Shown here piece by piece: positions 47,640 through 60,300 of a stretch of 64,000 nt of DNA; the first letter of the stretch is position 1; the number at the start of each line of letters is the position of its first letter. Source of the DNA: Letharia columbiana. Taxonomy: Eukaryota; Ascomycota; Lecanoromycetes; Lecanorales; Parmeliaceae. The position numbers and the translations under genes were made by a program. Where the stretch lies: NCBI RefSeq assembly GCF_014066305.1, contig NW_023501071.1:496001-560000 (forward strand). Direction: 5' to 3'. The notes under the pieces were generated by a model. That model did no database searches. It saw nothing but the letters and a program-made list of their open reading frames with translations, and was not told the origin of the DNA.

Positions 47640-47925
47640 TAAAAACAGCAATAATGTATTCCCATGGCGATTTCTTGGTCGTGAGACCCGCCCCTTCTTC
47701 GAGCAACAATCGCACTATCGCCTCATATCCGACATCAGCTACTCTCTAAAGCGCCGTCGAATTGCAGACATCCCTCCCGTTGACGTCCGCCCCAGAATCT
47801 AGAAGATAGTCGTATCGTAGCTAGCTGTCTCCGCTGGGCCGCCCAGTGCAGCGCGCTGTCCTTTCCCTCCTGTGCCTTTGAAGATTCGGAGAAAATAAGC
47901 CGCTTACCTTGTTTTAACAAGATCT
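47640..47925 (-). pseudogene. Ankyrin-repeat protein fragment, broken
   Basis: The minus strand reads GKDSALHWAAQRRQ, then in another frame LLDSGADVNGRDVCNSTAL, a TAG stop, then VGYEAIVRLLLEEGAGLTTK. These are the helix-turn-helix and hairpin signatures of ankyrin repeats (xALHWAAxxG.....LLxxGADVN). The frameshift lies in cagctagctacgatac. The TAG stands where TGG or CAG is likely. Flanks carry no intact gene. Ankyrin proteins mediate binding; this remnant is dead. Confidence 0.7.
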
Positions 47926-48121
47926 GTCTGATGTAAAAGATTTTCGGCGTGCGTTAGGATACCAAATCACGAAGCACAGTGCAGTAGCTCGTATGTCGGT
48001 AGTCGGTTTTCAAGAATCCGAGCTCTCTTCTTGTGAAAGGGGAGAGATGAATCGGGAATGGATGGGATCGAAAGGAGCTAGAGACTTCGCATGCTCATGA
48101 GTGCTAATACAGTGCAGTATA

Positions 48122-48333
48122 TTGGAAATGGTATGCACTCAATGGTCTCAAATCATGAAGCATATTGTTCATTGTCATGTTCTATGAAGAAGTATGTAGG
48201 AAGGATGGAGGTAACTACCTATCTATGGTGTGAAGCCACGCTAAGGCTATTTGCCACCATAAGGCGTAGTTATAATACCTCTTTGGAACTTAGTAGTGTG
48301 TGGATATGCTGGCCTCCTATTGGCTGATTCCAA
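48122..48333 (-). repeat. 3' LTR of Copia-2 (little mutated)
   Basis: 212 bp with inverted termini TTGGAA...TTCCAA. It retains CpA and TpG throughout. A second ttccaacactcccacayagt motif occurs 45 bp inside the element (48,376). Confidence 0.85.
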
Positions 48334-48439
48334 CACTCCCACACAGTCTAAATAGTAGGCTGGAAACACTATTAGTTCCAACACTCCCACATAGTCCGAA
48401 TTTAGACTACTCCTTATCCACTCTTCTTGAATCCAATTT

Positions 48440-48640
48440 AATTTATAAATATAGTAAACTTATTATTAGTAAGGGTCTTAGTAAGCCCGTCCGCAGTTAT
48501 ATCGTTAGTGGATACCCATTCGAATATAACTGCTCCTGTTTCCACTTAGTCTCGTACGAAATGCTATTAGATATTAATATACTTTATACGAGAGTGAAAG
48601 CGAGGGTTCTTTATTAGTACTATAGCCCCCTAGTTATCTA
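48440..48640 (-). pseudogene. Copia-2 RNase H C-terminus relic
   Basis: The minus strand reads KYINI..HFVRD, then VSTNDITADGLTKTLTNNKF. This is the invariant end of Copia RNase H (KHIDIRxHFVRE...VxTxxNxADxLTKxL). It has two stops but is otherwise well kept, since it lies in the weakly mutated edge. Confidence 0.88.
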
Positions 48641-51600
48641 CTTTAATTAGTATTAATTTACTAGATAATTCGAAGTTAATATCTAATTCGCTTAGAAGTT
48701 TAATTAATTATATAGCTTTCTTTACTATCTGGATTTAAGCTATATACTTAGTCTTATAAGATAATAGTATAATAGACTATTATCGTTTAGATATCTAACT
48801 AATTATCTTATCGTAGAGTAAGAATATATAGACTTTAAGAAATCGATAAGTCTCTTAATTTAAGGCCTAATTAGTATTCGTATAGTCTTTTAATATATTA
48901 GTTATTCTATATATAATATTATAAATTAGTATTCTCTTTAGATAATAAATAACTCGTTTAACGGCTATAATATATTTCGAATTAGAGTTATAATTATATT
49001 ATAAAAGAATTATAACGATAAAATAGATATTCGGGCGAGTCTAAATTATAAGGTATATTATCGATTTCATTATTAATTAATACTTCTAAATAACTTCTAA
49101 TTTAATCTTATCGATTAGTTTCTCTTATAGTTAAGTGCTTATTATTATTAATATAAGAGTAGATATATAGTTAATTATATTAAATCGTGATAGTATCTTC
49201 TTTAGATACGTCGTTTAGATAATTCGAACGATTCTCTTCTTACGATTTCTCTAGATTTTTATATCTAAATAATATAAGTATAGCCCGAGATCGGTTATGG
49301 CGAATCGCTTATAAAGATCTTATTTAAGTTTCGATATCTATTTTAATCCTTTTAGATTATAAATCTAAATATTATTTATATATACGCTAACGATAAGTCG
49401 TATTTTCTTATTAATAAAGAGTGAGTAATCGAATTTGATAGGTTTAAATTCTTTAGATATAAGGAAGTCTTATAGGGTAAAGTACTATTCTCGTAGCGAT
49501 TGCTTTAGACTATATAATACTCTAAATAATAGATATACCTTATTACCTTTCTTTTTATACCCTTTAGACTATTTTATATAGATAATTTTCTTTAATAGTA
49601 TATTAAGAAATACGATAATAATATTTATTTACTTATAGTTTAGATCGTAGTATATTATAATTATAAATAATATCTTAAATAATATAGACTTAATTACTAA
49701 GGCGAAGGTCTGATTATAATTAACGTCGTAGATCTATTTAAAACCTCGAACTATCTAGCGTACTTTATAGAGAATAAAGTTATTAAGTTTCTTTTTTATC
49801 TTATAGATCCATCTACTAATAAGAATTAATATATTCTTTATTCTCGAAATAAGCTTTTAAGTATCTATTATAATAAAGGAATTCATTTACTTATTTATAG
49901 CCTTCTTTTATTATTTAATATAAAGGCCAGCTATTATCTAATTATAGATTAATAACTCGAAATTATTAATCTCCGTAATAGTCTATTAATATCTTATATT
50001 AGTTATTTATTAAATAGTAGTAGCGAGATTAAAGACGAGATCGAAGTTATAATAATCTAGATTCTTATAACTTAGTATAGCTTATCTATAGTATAAACGT
50101 TTTAATTCGAGGATTTTATTATACTTAATATAGATAATAGCCCTCTAGGCCTATATTTTAATATTACTCTATTTATTATTTAGAAGAATTTTCTAAGAAG
50201 ATATAGAAGTTCGTTTTAGTTAAGAATTATATATCGTATCGAAATATAGATCTAAGTGAGTAATAGAGCTACCTCGAGGTATCTCTTTAACGTCGTCGTC
50301 GTTAAATCCTTCTAAGCCTATATTACTATCTCCTATATCTTCGACTTCTTCGATTTCTTCGATATTTCCATTAAAAAGAATATTTCTAATTTTATTTATA
50401 TTGATAGAGTCTATATCGATATCGATAACGGTCTTAGATATATGTTAATATACTATAGAGTTACCCTCTATATTAAATATATCTATTATATCGTTATTAA
50501 TAGCCTCGACTAGCTAATAGTCGATATTCGAGACCGTAGTAATTATTATTTATAATTCGTTAAAATCGATATAGGAGAATCGTTTTACTTATCGAGTAAC
50601 TAAATTTTATATTTGAAAGATATTTATATCTTCGTAGTTAATTAGATAGCACTTCTTACTACGTTTATCGAGCTTCTTACGCTTTTTCTTAGATATATAT
50701 ACCTAAGTAACGTAGTCGATAATCTTTATATAGTCGAGATATAATTATTTATCTATTTATATCTTATATAGTATTATATCTTAAAGGCGGGTAATGAAAT
50801 TTCTATTCTTTTAATATACTTTAATATAAAGTAGTTCTAATTATAAATAGCGGGATAACTTCGAATTAAAAAGTATAGCCCTTACTCTATTTATAATAAT
50901 CCGATTTTATATCTCGCTAAGTCTATTTTACTTAGACGTATAGAGTATAGTAGACTCTTATATAATTTCGAAGTTCTTAAAGTATTCTTTAAACTTATTA
51001 TTAATAAATTCGATATTATTATTTAAACGAACTATCTTAACCTTATAATCGAATTCGTTTTTTATCTAAATTTTTCAATTACGAAATAACTTAAAGATCT
51101 TATCTTTATACTTATACGTGAAGTATTAGATTCGAAGAGTCGCTTAGTCGATTAGAAGTATATAATACTTAATCTTATTAATAAACGATATATTGAAAGA
51201 TTCTTCTAAGTCTATATAAATCTTATCGAGTTTTTCGAGTACCTCGTATTATACTCTTCTTAAAACCTTTCATATAAATTTAGTCTTAAAATAGGCCTTA
51301 TATATTAATCTAATTCGAGGTTTTTAAGTTAATATAATATCCTTACTTATATTAATTAATCTCTTAAAGTTCGTCTTATTTAAATATTCTATTCGACGAT
51401 ACTATAGCTCGATAGCTTTCTCGTTAAATATTAGACTTATTATTAAGACCTTTATATTCTTCTAAATAAGTATCGAAACCTTAATTATAGATTGTAAGAT
51501 GTTGAGAATATAGATATTATTTATCTTCGGAGTGCTATTAATAAGCTTACTATCTTAAAGAATATAATAGTTATTATTAAGAAAGATAATTTTAAATCCT

Positions 51601-53526
51601 TTTCGTATAGCTTAATTAATTGAAAATAATTCGTATATAAGATTCGAAATATATAAGACTTTACTAACTTTCACGATATTACTAGATTTATTCTATAATA
51701 GCTATTTTATTTTAATTATATCGCGGCTCTACGTTTAAACGATAATCTTATCGACTATTATAACACCTATACGATATAACTAATAGTCGATAAACTTATT
51801 CTTATCGAAGAATATATAATTAGTATAATCTAAGTCTATTATTTATTCGTATATAATAGTAGATTAACTATTTATATATGCTATATAGAAGAGAAAGTAA
51901 GTTAAGAATTCATATAATAATTCGTTAATTATTTCGATATCCTCTAGAGAATTAGATAAAGAGTTAAGGATATTTTTAGTCTCTCGACTTATCTTATTAT
52001 CTAATTTTAGACTAGCGTTAAGCTAAGATATTAATTAATTTCCTATATTCTTCTATAATTCTCGCGATTTAGCTATTTCGACTAAGAGATAATCGAGAGA
52101 CTTAATTTCGAGCTCTTTATTTATTACCCCTTCATCTAATTTAGATATTAAGCTATTAACTAAGTAATCTTAATACTCTTTATCTTCTATAGTATCTCTA
52201 TTATCGATTATAGTATAAATTATTACTAAAATATAAGTATAATTTTAATTTATAAAATCGTTCGGCCTATTAATTATATTAGCCATATTCGCTTTAGACT
52301 TAAAGTTCGAATTATTATTATTATTATTATTATTTCGAAATTAATTAGATATCTTTTCGTTATAAAGAATTTAGTAGCTATATGACTAGTATCTCTTCTT
52401 ACTTTTATTTAATAGTAATAAGTACTTTAAATACTTAGATACGTTATCTAATCTCTTATAGTAGATACTATTCGAGTTATTTAATAGGGGATTAAAGTTA
52501 TAGTTATTATTTCTACCGCTATTTTCACCCTATTCTTATTCTAAAGTATTACCCCTATATTCTAAATTGTTATTATCTCTAAAGACCTTCTTATTCTTCT
52601 ATTTCTTATAATATTTCTTTATAGTAACGACTATAGCTTATTTCTTATTATCTCGCTTAAGAAGACGATCTTCTTCGTAAAGAAGTATAATAATTTTATT
52701 AAAGTCTAATATATTATTAAGTTATAAGATAAGACGATATACGAAGTTCTTATACTTTTCGTCTAAATTATTTAATAATAGAGTAATAAGAATCTATTTA
52801 TCAATTAAAGCTCTTATACGCTTAAGGTTCTTAGATTTTATATATATATTAGTAATATAAGTCTTAATCGAGTTATTACTATTAACTATAATAATATTTT
52901 ATAATTTCTATAACTTAATAAAGCGAAGAATAAATTCGAAGTTCATATAGTCGTTTTAAAGTCTAATTTATCTTATTATAGCTATCTCCTCATCTTTTAT
53001 TACTTTAACTAGTTTATTCTTATATATCGAGTAGATAAGTTTCGATACTTAATTATTAAGGTTCTTTTAGACCTTTATATCGATATCGTATTTTAAAATC
53101 TACTAGTTAATAAATCTCGATATGATAATTCTTATACGATAAGTTTTATTAGCTAGTATATTCGTAATAATAACTTTCTCTAATAAATCGTCTAGAAATA
53201 GTACTAATTCTTATTTTACTACGTCTCATAAATCGTAATACTTTAGAATACTCTTTATCTTCTTTAATTAAGACTAATAGTTTTTTTATTCTTTAAGCTT
53301 TAGAAAATTTTAGATCTAAGTTAATATAGCTATATATATATTAAACGCCTATATAATTATCTTATATAACTATCTATAGAAGAAAGAATAAAAGAGTAAA
53401 TAGAAAATATATAATAAGAATATAGGAATATTCGTTTAACTCTTATAATACTAAATTATTAAATAGATAAATATTTCTAATTAATAGTATAGAGACTACG
53501 ATAGCGAAATTCCGGGCTTATAATCT
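48641..53526 (-). pseudogene. Remaining Copia-2 polyprotein region, heavily mutated
   Basis: AT-rich, with stops in all frames. By position it should hold reverse transcriptase, integrase, protease and gag from left to right. I did not confirm individual motifs here. Confidence 0.5.
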
Positions 53527-53740
53527 ATTAAAAATAATATATACTTAATAGTCTTAAATCATAAAGTATAGTTGTTTATTATTATATTCTATAAAGAAGT
53601 ATATAGAAAGAATAGAGGTAATTATCTATCTATGGTGTGAAGCCACGCTAAGACTATTTACCACCATAAGACGTAGTTATAATACTTTTTTAAAACTTAA
53701 TAGTATATAGATATACTAGCCTTCTATTAGCTAATTCCAA
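53527..53740 (-). repeat. 5' LTR of Copia-2 (mutated)
   Basis: 214 bp; nearly every CA/TG difference from the left LTR is TA here. A central piece (atctatggtgtgaagccacg) escaped. Confidence 0.85.
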
Positions 53741-53749
53741 TGCAGTATA

Positions 53750-53983
53750 CGATGGTAATGGGAAGGAAGGCATTCAAATGCGAGAAATTCTGTCGTGGAT
53801 CAGCAGTTTTATCTGCAAGGGCGTTAGTCTGCAGATAATCGAAACATTTGCTTCTAATGTGGAGGGTCTTGATCCTCTTCTTGATACGGAAGAGCTCTAG
53901 CAACCAATTGCCGTGAAGATTATGGCGATGTAAGAAAGTAAGAAGGCCGAATACGATGATATGAGGATCACTAACACTCAGTA
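53750..53983. other. Unmutated unique sequence between two elements
   Basis: 234 bp of normal composition between the Copia-2 target duplication and the inverted-repeat element at 53,984. Short open stretches only (for example RGSVVLSARALVCR-like on the plus strand). It may be a fragment of an old gene. Not assigned. Confidence 0.4.
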
Positions 53984-54165
53984 GACAGGTTTAGCAATGT
54001 GATTCAAAAGAATAATTTAAAACGAAAAGGGTAATAATCCGATAGGCTAATCATATAGAGTAGTTATTAGCCTTATTAATTATCTATAAATTAAATTACT
54101 ATTTTCTATTATAAAATAGTAATTTAATTATAAAGTTACTCTATATATATTAACGTAATTATTTA
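53984..54165 (+). mobile_element. End of the GACAGG inverted-repeat element (second copy)
   Basis: It starts GACAGGTTTAGCAATGTGAT after TA and is colinear with the reverse complement of 33,950-34,149. The match breaks at 54,165, where a Helitron begins, and resumes after it (54,562, tttaaatatataaaatt). Confidence 0.75.
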
Positions 54166-54561
54166 TTAATATATATAATAAAATAAGATAGAGCTAAGCT
54201 TAAAAATCTTAAATTTATATATATAGCTAATTATAAATTTAATAAATCTACGCTTTTAAATTAAATATCGCGGGTAAATAAATTAACATTTATAATTATT
54301 AAAAAAATAGATATATTATATTAATATATAGAATTACTTTTTTATTTTCTATTAGAATTTTAATATTTTTTTTTAAATTATAGATCGAAATATAAGCTTT
54401 TAAATAAAATAATAGTTTTTAAATTTAGTCTTATAATTATTAAAGCGTTAGAAATTCAAATATCGCTTATTAAAGTTCGCTTATTAAAGATCGCTTATCT
54501 ATTTACTCGATAACTCTAATTAAAAGAATAATAATAAATTTAATTTATAAATCTTTACTCG
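54166..54561 (+). mobile_element. Miniature Helitron (396 bp)
   Basis: Starts TTAATATATATAATAA, ends with a decayed palindrome and CTTTACTCG; A before, T after. It is a shortened version of the 630-bp type and sits inside the element beginning at 53,984. Confidence 0.85.
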
Positions 54562-54614
54562 TTTAAATATATAAAATTAATTAATTAATAGATTTACTAA
54601 GCTTTTATTATATA

Positions 54615-56582
54615 TAAGTAAAGGCCTATAAATTAAATTTATAGAGTTGAATTTTTCTAAGTTAAATTGAATTTTAGCTTTAGCTCTAAGTTAAATCGAA
54701 CTCTAATCGCTTGCTATACGTTTCTAATCTACTTTTACTACTATAATATATAAATATATATATATAAAGAGAGGCGCGCTAAGGCCTAATTAGGAAGGTG
54801 TATTAAATATAGAGAATTAATTCGTAATAATTACCTATAAAAAATAGAGAAAGGTTATATTCTTATAGTAAGAAGTATTAAAATATCGAAAAGAAATAAA
54901 GATAATATATTAATTAGTGGTATAAATTTCATATTATCTCTTACCGTAGTAAAATTTTTCGAATAATAAAATAGCTATTAGAGTAAGATATCGGATAATT
55001 TTAATTTATTTAAATATATATCATTTCGGAGTAATAATTTAATATAAAATCGTAGAGAGTATATAACGTAGAATCTTGAAGAGCTAAGCCGTATTCTTAA
55101 TGCTAAGAATCTTATTACCGCTTAGTTTCTCCGTAGTATTCTTTATAGTATTCTTCGTAATATTCTCCGTATTTATCTATTATAGTTTCTTCTCTAACTT
55201 CTTAATATAGTAAAAATAACGAGCTAAGTTATAGTAATATTCTCCGCTTACTAAGTAATAATTTAATATAAAATCGTAGAGAGTATATAACGTAGGATCT
55301 TGAAGAACTAAGCCGTGTTCTTAATGCTAAAGACTTTATTACCGCTTGATTTCTTCGTAATATTCTTCATATTTACCTATTATAGTTCCTTCTCTTATTT
55401 CTTAATATAATAGAGATGATAGATTAAGTTATAATGGTATTCTTCGCTTACTAAGTAATAATTTAATATAAAATCGTAGAGAGTATATAACGTGAGATCT
55501 TGAAGAGCTAAGCCGTGTTCTTAATAATAATAATCTTATTACCGCTTAATTTCTCTATAATATTCTTTATATTTATTTACTATATTAACTTCTCTTATAT
55601 TAACTAAGTAAATTAATATAAGATTATAAAGAATAAGTTTATTATATTATTACTATTAATAACTATCTTCGTAATATTCTTCGTATTCGTCTATTATAGA
55701 TTCTTCTCTTATTTAATTAAGTGTAAGAGTATCGACGCGTTTATAAATAGTAGTAGATAGCTATTAGACTCGCTTACGGCCTCGATTATTAATAATAATA
55801 AATTTATTAAGAAGTAGTCTAGAGATATTAATAAGGTCTCTAAGAGATAAGTAAAAGAAGTATATATATCTAAATTAAACGCGTTTAATATAACTATAAT
55901 ATTTAAATATTAGTTTAACTTACTTATCGCTATCTTAAAAAGAGTATATAGAGAAAAATATATTCGTTCGGGCTCTTTTTAAAAGGTTTTTTAATATATT
56001 TATAAGTAGTAGTAGATAGCTATTAGACTCGCTTACGGCCTCGATTATTAATAATAGCGAATTCGTCGAGAAGTAATTTAACTCTAAAAGGCGAGTAAAA
56101 GAGATATATATATCTAAAACGTTAAGTAACCTTTAGACGAGGGGTATCGAAAACGATTATATTTATATTAATGAAATTAATAGAATTAATAGAGTAGTAA
56201 AAGAATAATAGTTATATAAATAGATAGAAGAATTATTATTTAATTCTAGACGTATCTAGTATAACTATTATAACTATTATATTTAAATATTTATTTAATT
56301 TATTAATAGTAGATTAAACTTTATTATTTTTATATCGTTAGAAAGCGTATATTAAGCTCTATAATTTACGAAATTATAAAGAAATAGTATTTATAGAGAG
56401 CTAGTTATTTTAGAGTGTAAAACTTTTATATATAAATTTTTAATAAGGAAGTTTAAGAGGGCTAGCGAGCTAACTTAGTTAGTTTAGCTAAAAGACGTAA
56501 TAACCTTAAATTTATAATTGGCTATATATATAAATTCAAGGTTTTCTAATTTAGCCTTATCTTATTCTTTTATATATATTAA
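54615..56582 (-). mobile_element. Helitron derivative C (1,968 bp), mutated
   Basis: 3' end at 54,615 (TAAGTAAAGGCC on the plus strand) and 5' end at 56,582 (TATATATATTAA). Flanks on its own strand are A (5') and T (3'). It matches derivatives A and B along its length: the ggcgcgctaaggcctaatta segment near 54,775, minisatellite units at 55,030-55,720 and the leading region at 55,730-56,500. The leading region is partly duplicated (tagctattagactcgcttac near 55,765 and 56,020). Confidence 0.85.
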
Positions 56583-56646
56583 TATCTTCTATTTTCTAAT
56601 AAATAAGAGCTAAATAAAAAGAGATTTTTAATATTTATATATGAAA

Positions 56647-57274
56647 CGAGTGAAGATCTATAAAATAAATTTATAATCTTTTTTTATAATTCGAGCTATC
56701 GAGTAAATTTAATAAGCGAATCTTTAATAGATAATATTTAAATTTCTTACCCTTAAATATCTATAGAGCTAAATTTAATAATTCTTTTTTTATCTGAAAG
56801 CTAATTTTATATTCTATAATTTAAATAAAAAATTTGAAAATTTTAATAGAAAATAAAAAAGTTATTCTAAAACTAAATAATATATATCTATTTTTTAATT
56901 AGAGCTATCGAGCGAACTTTAATAAGCGAACTTTAATAAACGATATTTAAGGTTCTTATTCTTTAATAACTATAAGACTAAATTTTAAATTTTTATATTA
57001 TTAAAAAGCGTAATCTTCGTTCTATAATTTAAAAAAAAGCCTTAAAATTTTAATAGAAAATAAAAAAGTTATTTCATATATTAATAACGTATATCTATTT
57101 TTTAATTTTTTTAATAGTTACGAATATTTAATAATTACGACTATTTATTTATTTATTCGCGATAACTTAATCGATCTAATTAAAGAGCGTAGTAATTTTA
57201 AATTTTAAATTTATTATATATATAAATTTAAGATTTTTAAGCTTAATTTTATCTTATTCTATTATATATACTAA
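56647..57274 (-). mobile_element. Miniature Helitron (628 bp), mutated
   Basis: 5' end at 57,274 (TATATATACTAA on the plus strand, T outside) and 3' end at 56,647 (CGAGTGAAG, A outside). Same size and content as the copy at 14,458-15,087, opposite orientation. Confidence 0.82.
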
Positions 57275-57868
57275 TATGAAATCTATAAAGAAATCTTAGT
57301 CTAGAAAAAACGATCTTATATTATTTAAAAGTATCTTTATTTTTAACTATTAAAGTAACTTCTACTTATAAAATAAGTTATATATTTATCTATTTAGCCT
57401 TATATTAGCTCTATAATAAATAGAGGAAAAAACGATTTTTAAGTTACTTCTCTAAATTAGTAATAATATACTATAAGCTACTTATTTCATATTCTATTAT
57501 ACGTTCTAGAGTAGTCTTCTATATATATAATACGCTATTATTATTAAGTCTAATTCTATTTACTATTAAAAGACGTTTTTTAGTCGTTTTTATTTATTAA
57601 GATTTTATATCGAATATAGTTAATATAATATTACTACTATAAGACTATTTAAGAAGAAAAGAGATTTTTATTATTTATAAGTCGAAATAGATAAGATACT
57701 TTTAAAGAACTAATAGTTTATTATATTTCTATTTATTATAAGTAGAACTAACTTTAATAGCCTCTATTTTATTAAGAAATTCTATTTATTAATAAGTTAA
57801 TAACTATTAATAATATATGAATTTAAGCTTATAAATTAGATTTATAAAAAGTAATTTATTTTTATATC
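57275..57868. other. AT-rich segment, nothing recognised
   Basis: Mutated DNA between a Helitron and the pogo-like element. No ends or domains found. Confidence 0.4.
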
Positions 57869-58823
57869 TACTCCTCTTTGTAAAATCATTTACGAGAGCG
57901 TTCGTTTAATAGCTATTCTATTAAATTTTCGTCGTAATTATCGTTAAATATACGTAAGAGATATTTCGTATTATATAGATATAGAATTATATTTAAATAG
58001 CCGTTATAGTAGTAGTTACTATAGTTATTTAAGTAGATTATAAGTAATTACTATCTAAAAATCGAGTAGAACCTCTATATAGAGTGGTGAAAAAAAAAAT
58101 AGGCTAAGGTATATTAAAATAAAGCTCTATAACTATACTCTCTATATATAGCGTATTAGACGACTAAACTATATTAGAAATACGTCGTTAAACGACTTAT
58201 TAATAGATCTTTATACGTAAGACTAATTTATAAGAATATAATATAGTAATAAGATATACTCTATAATATAGCTTTATCGAAATATCTCTTATTAGCTTAT
58301 ATTATCTATAATAATTCTAATTTAAATAATATTAAATAGAAAGAGAAAGAAGTTAATAAGATAATAGATTATAGAGGTAAAAAGATAGCTAGATAAAGAT
58401 AGATTAGTTTAATTAAATTATAAAAGTAGTAATAATAAAAAACTTAGTAATTAAGATCTCGAAAGAGGTTAAAATATATTATATAATATATTCGAGGGTT
58501 AGTCGAATTAGAGTTTAATTATTAATATACTTATAGAGTATAATTATTATCGCTATATTATTATTAATTCTAAAACTTATTCGCGCTTTTATTTAGAAGA
58601 AATTCGAGTAAAACTATAGTAATAATATTATTCTAACTAATTTATACGATATAAATATATAAACTTTATAGAGTATAAGATCGTATTAACGCGAATATAA
58701 TATTGTTTTTATTCTAAATAATAGCTCTAGCGAACGCCCTAGAGTTATAAATTAGTATATCGAGGAATAGCTACTCGCGTACCTCGAAGAGCGCTCTATA
58801 TCGTATCTAAACGAGTTAATATA

Positions 58824-58977
58824 TACTTATACTATTTAGAAGTAAGCTATCTCGCTTAATAGCGTCGAAAGAGCTAATTAATTAAATTACTTAGTTCTTC
58901 GTAAAAATCGTAGTTTAATTAATTAACTCTTTCGGCGCTATTAAGCGAGATAACTTACTTCTAAATAATACGAGTAT
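58824..58977. repeat. Inverted repeat with about 66-bp arms
   Basis: Arms 58,824-58,890 and 58,911-58,977 pair with few mismatches (atttagaagtaagctatctc / gagataacttacttctaaat) around a 20-base loop. It lies just before the transposase coding. Confidence 0.8.
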
Positions 58978-58979
58978 AC

Positions 58980-59640
58980 TCTTTAACGAATTTAATCTTA
59001 TTATCGATAAGAGTATTAGCTAGAGAGCTTTATAATATCTCGACTAGTTTTATAAGTAAATAAAAAGAATAGCTAATTAATATAATATCTTTTTATATAT
59101 TAACTAATTCGCTACGCTAGCTAATTAATAAGCTAATTAATTAATCTTTCTAAATAAATTAATAGCTTATAAACGAATTAATAAGTATTCTCTTATCTCT
59201 TATATTAATTAGATATTAAGTTTAATAGGCGATAGAAAGTATAGCTAAATATCTCTAAGTATAAGATTATAGATTAATAAAGAGTTTAAGCGATTAAAGA
59301 GATAAAATCTACTATCGATATTTATTATATAAGACTATCTATTATAAATTATTCTCTAAAGCTTTATTACGTAAGAGATCTTTATCGACTTTATATAAGA
59401 TTATATTCTCTCTTACTACGATAGCTTTAATAAAAGTAAATCTCTTTTAATTATTATATATAATAATATCTCGATATATTACTATTTTAAGTTTATTTAT
59501 ATATACTACGATATAAGCGTTTTATTAAAGTATCTATCTTTATACTTATTTAATCTTAATTTAATTAAGATCTTATTTTCGATTTTTAAGATGTAAATTA
59601 AGAGATATTAAAATCTAGCTATTCTATACTTTAATAATAA
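58980..59640 (+). pseudogene. Pogo/Fot1-like DDE transposase relic
   Basis: Plus-strand reading near 59,440-59,600 gives LLIIIYNNISIYYYFKFIYIYYDISVLLKYLSLYLF. This matches the second catalytic Asp region of pogo-type transposases, LLIxDGHxSHxxxxFxxxCxxxxIxLLxLPPHxSH, with Asp to Ile, His to Tyr and Pro to Ser/Leu changes as expected from C-to-T and G-to-A. The upstream part should include the CENP-B-like DNA-binding helices; I see only loose similarity. Inactive. Confidence 0.65.
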
Positions 59641-60300
59641 ATAATATAATAATTTTTTAAATCTAGCTATTTAGACGTAGAAGAATAGATATAACGCGAA
59701 TAATCTCTTTTAAAGAAGTAATATATTCTATAAATTATAGAACGAAATAGATATAGCGAAAGAATAACTTTATTATATCTATACTACGTAATCTTTCTTA
59801 TTATCGAATAATATCTTATCTTAATTTAATTTACTCTCGAATTCTTTCTTTTTTTATAACTATATATCGAAGCCTTTAGTCTTAATAGTAGTTATAATAT
59901 ATTTTACTATAGAGATCGAAGATATATAAGCATATAATAAAGCGTAATTAAACTACTTTCTACGTTTAAACGCCTTTATATTATCAGCTAAGTTACGTCT
60001 AATACTCGATTTAATATTTAATTTCTCTTATTTATACTCGAAATTATCGCCTTTTCACTTTTAGATATAATAAGACTTATAGTACTTATTTAATAGCTTT
60101 CTCTTTATATTCTTTAAAGCCCTCTAATTATACGATATAATCTCTAGCTTTATATCTTCGATAAAGTCTTCTAAATTAATATATATTAAATTACTAGCCC
60201 TTTATTTTAAAGTAATAAAAGTTATTATTACTTTATAATTATAAGCTCGGTTAATCGAGCGCTAAAAGGCGTAATAGCTATATATAACGAGTTCGGCTTT

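Larger units (their letters stand above)
48122..53740 (-). mobile_element. Copia-2 LTR retrotransposon (5.6 kb), minus strand
   Basis: The left LTR 48,122-48,333 (212 bp) and right LTR 53,527-53,740 (214 bp) both begin TT(G/A)(G/A)AA and end TTCCAA. They share atctatggtgtgaagccacg and differ mainly by C/T and G/A. The direct repeat TGCAGTATA stands immediately outside both (48,113-48,121; 53,741-53,749). RNase H coding near the left LTR on the minus strand sets the direction, so the right LTR is the 5' one. No Helitron is inserted. Left LTR and about 300 bp inside are nearly unmutated, while the rest is saturated with TA. Confidence 0.9.
57871..60300 (+). mobile_element. Decayed pogo/Fot1-like DNA transposon
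   Basis: It begins CTCCTCTTTGTAAAATCATT after TA, the mutated form of the 75-bp repeats at 20,223 and 36,727. 57,946-58,290 is colinear with 36,652-36,320. It then carries transposase remains (see 58,980-59,640). I could not find the right-hand inverted repeat, so the end given is only approximate. Confidence 0.65.

Noticed and set aside
47464..47802. 112-codon plus-strand frame
   Set aside because: It lies antisense to the ankyrin remnant, which gives a better-supported reading.
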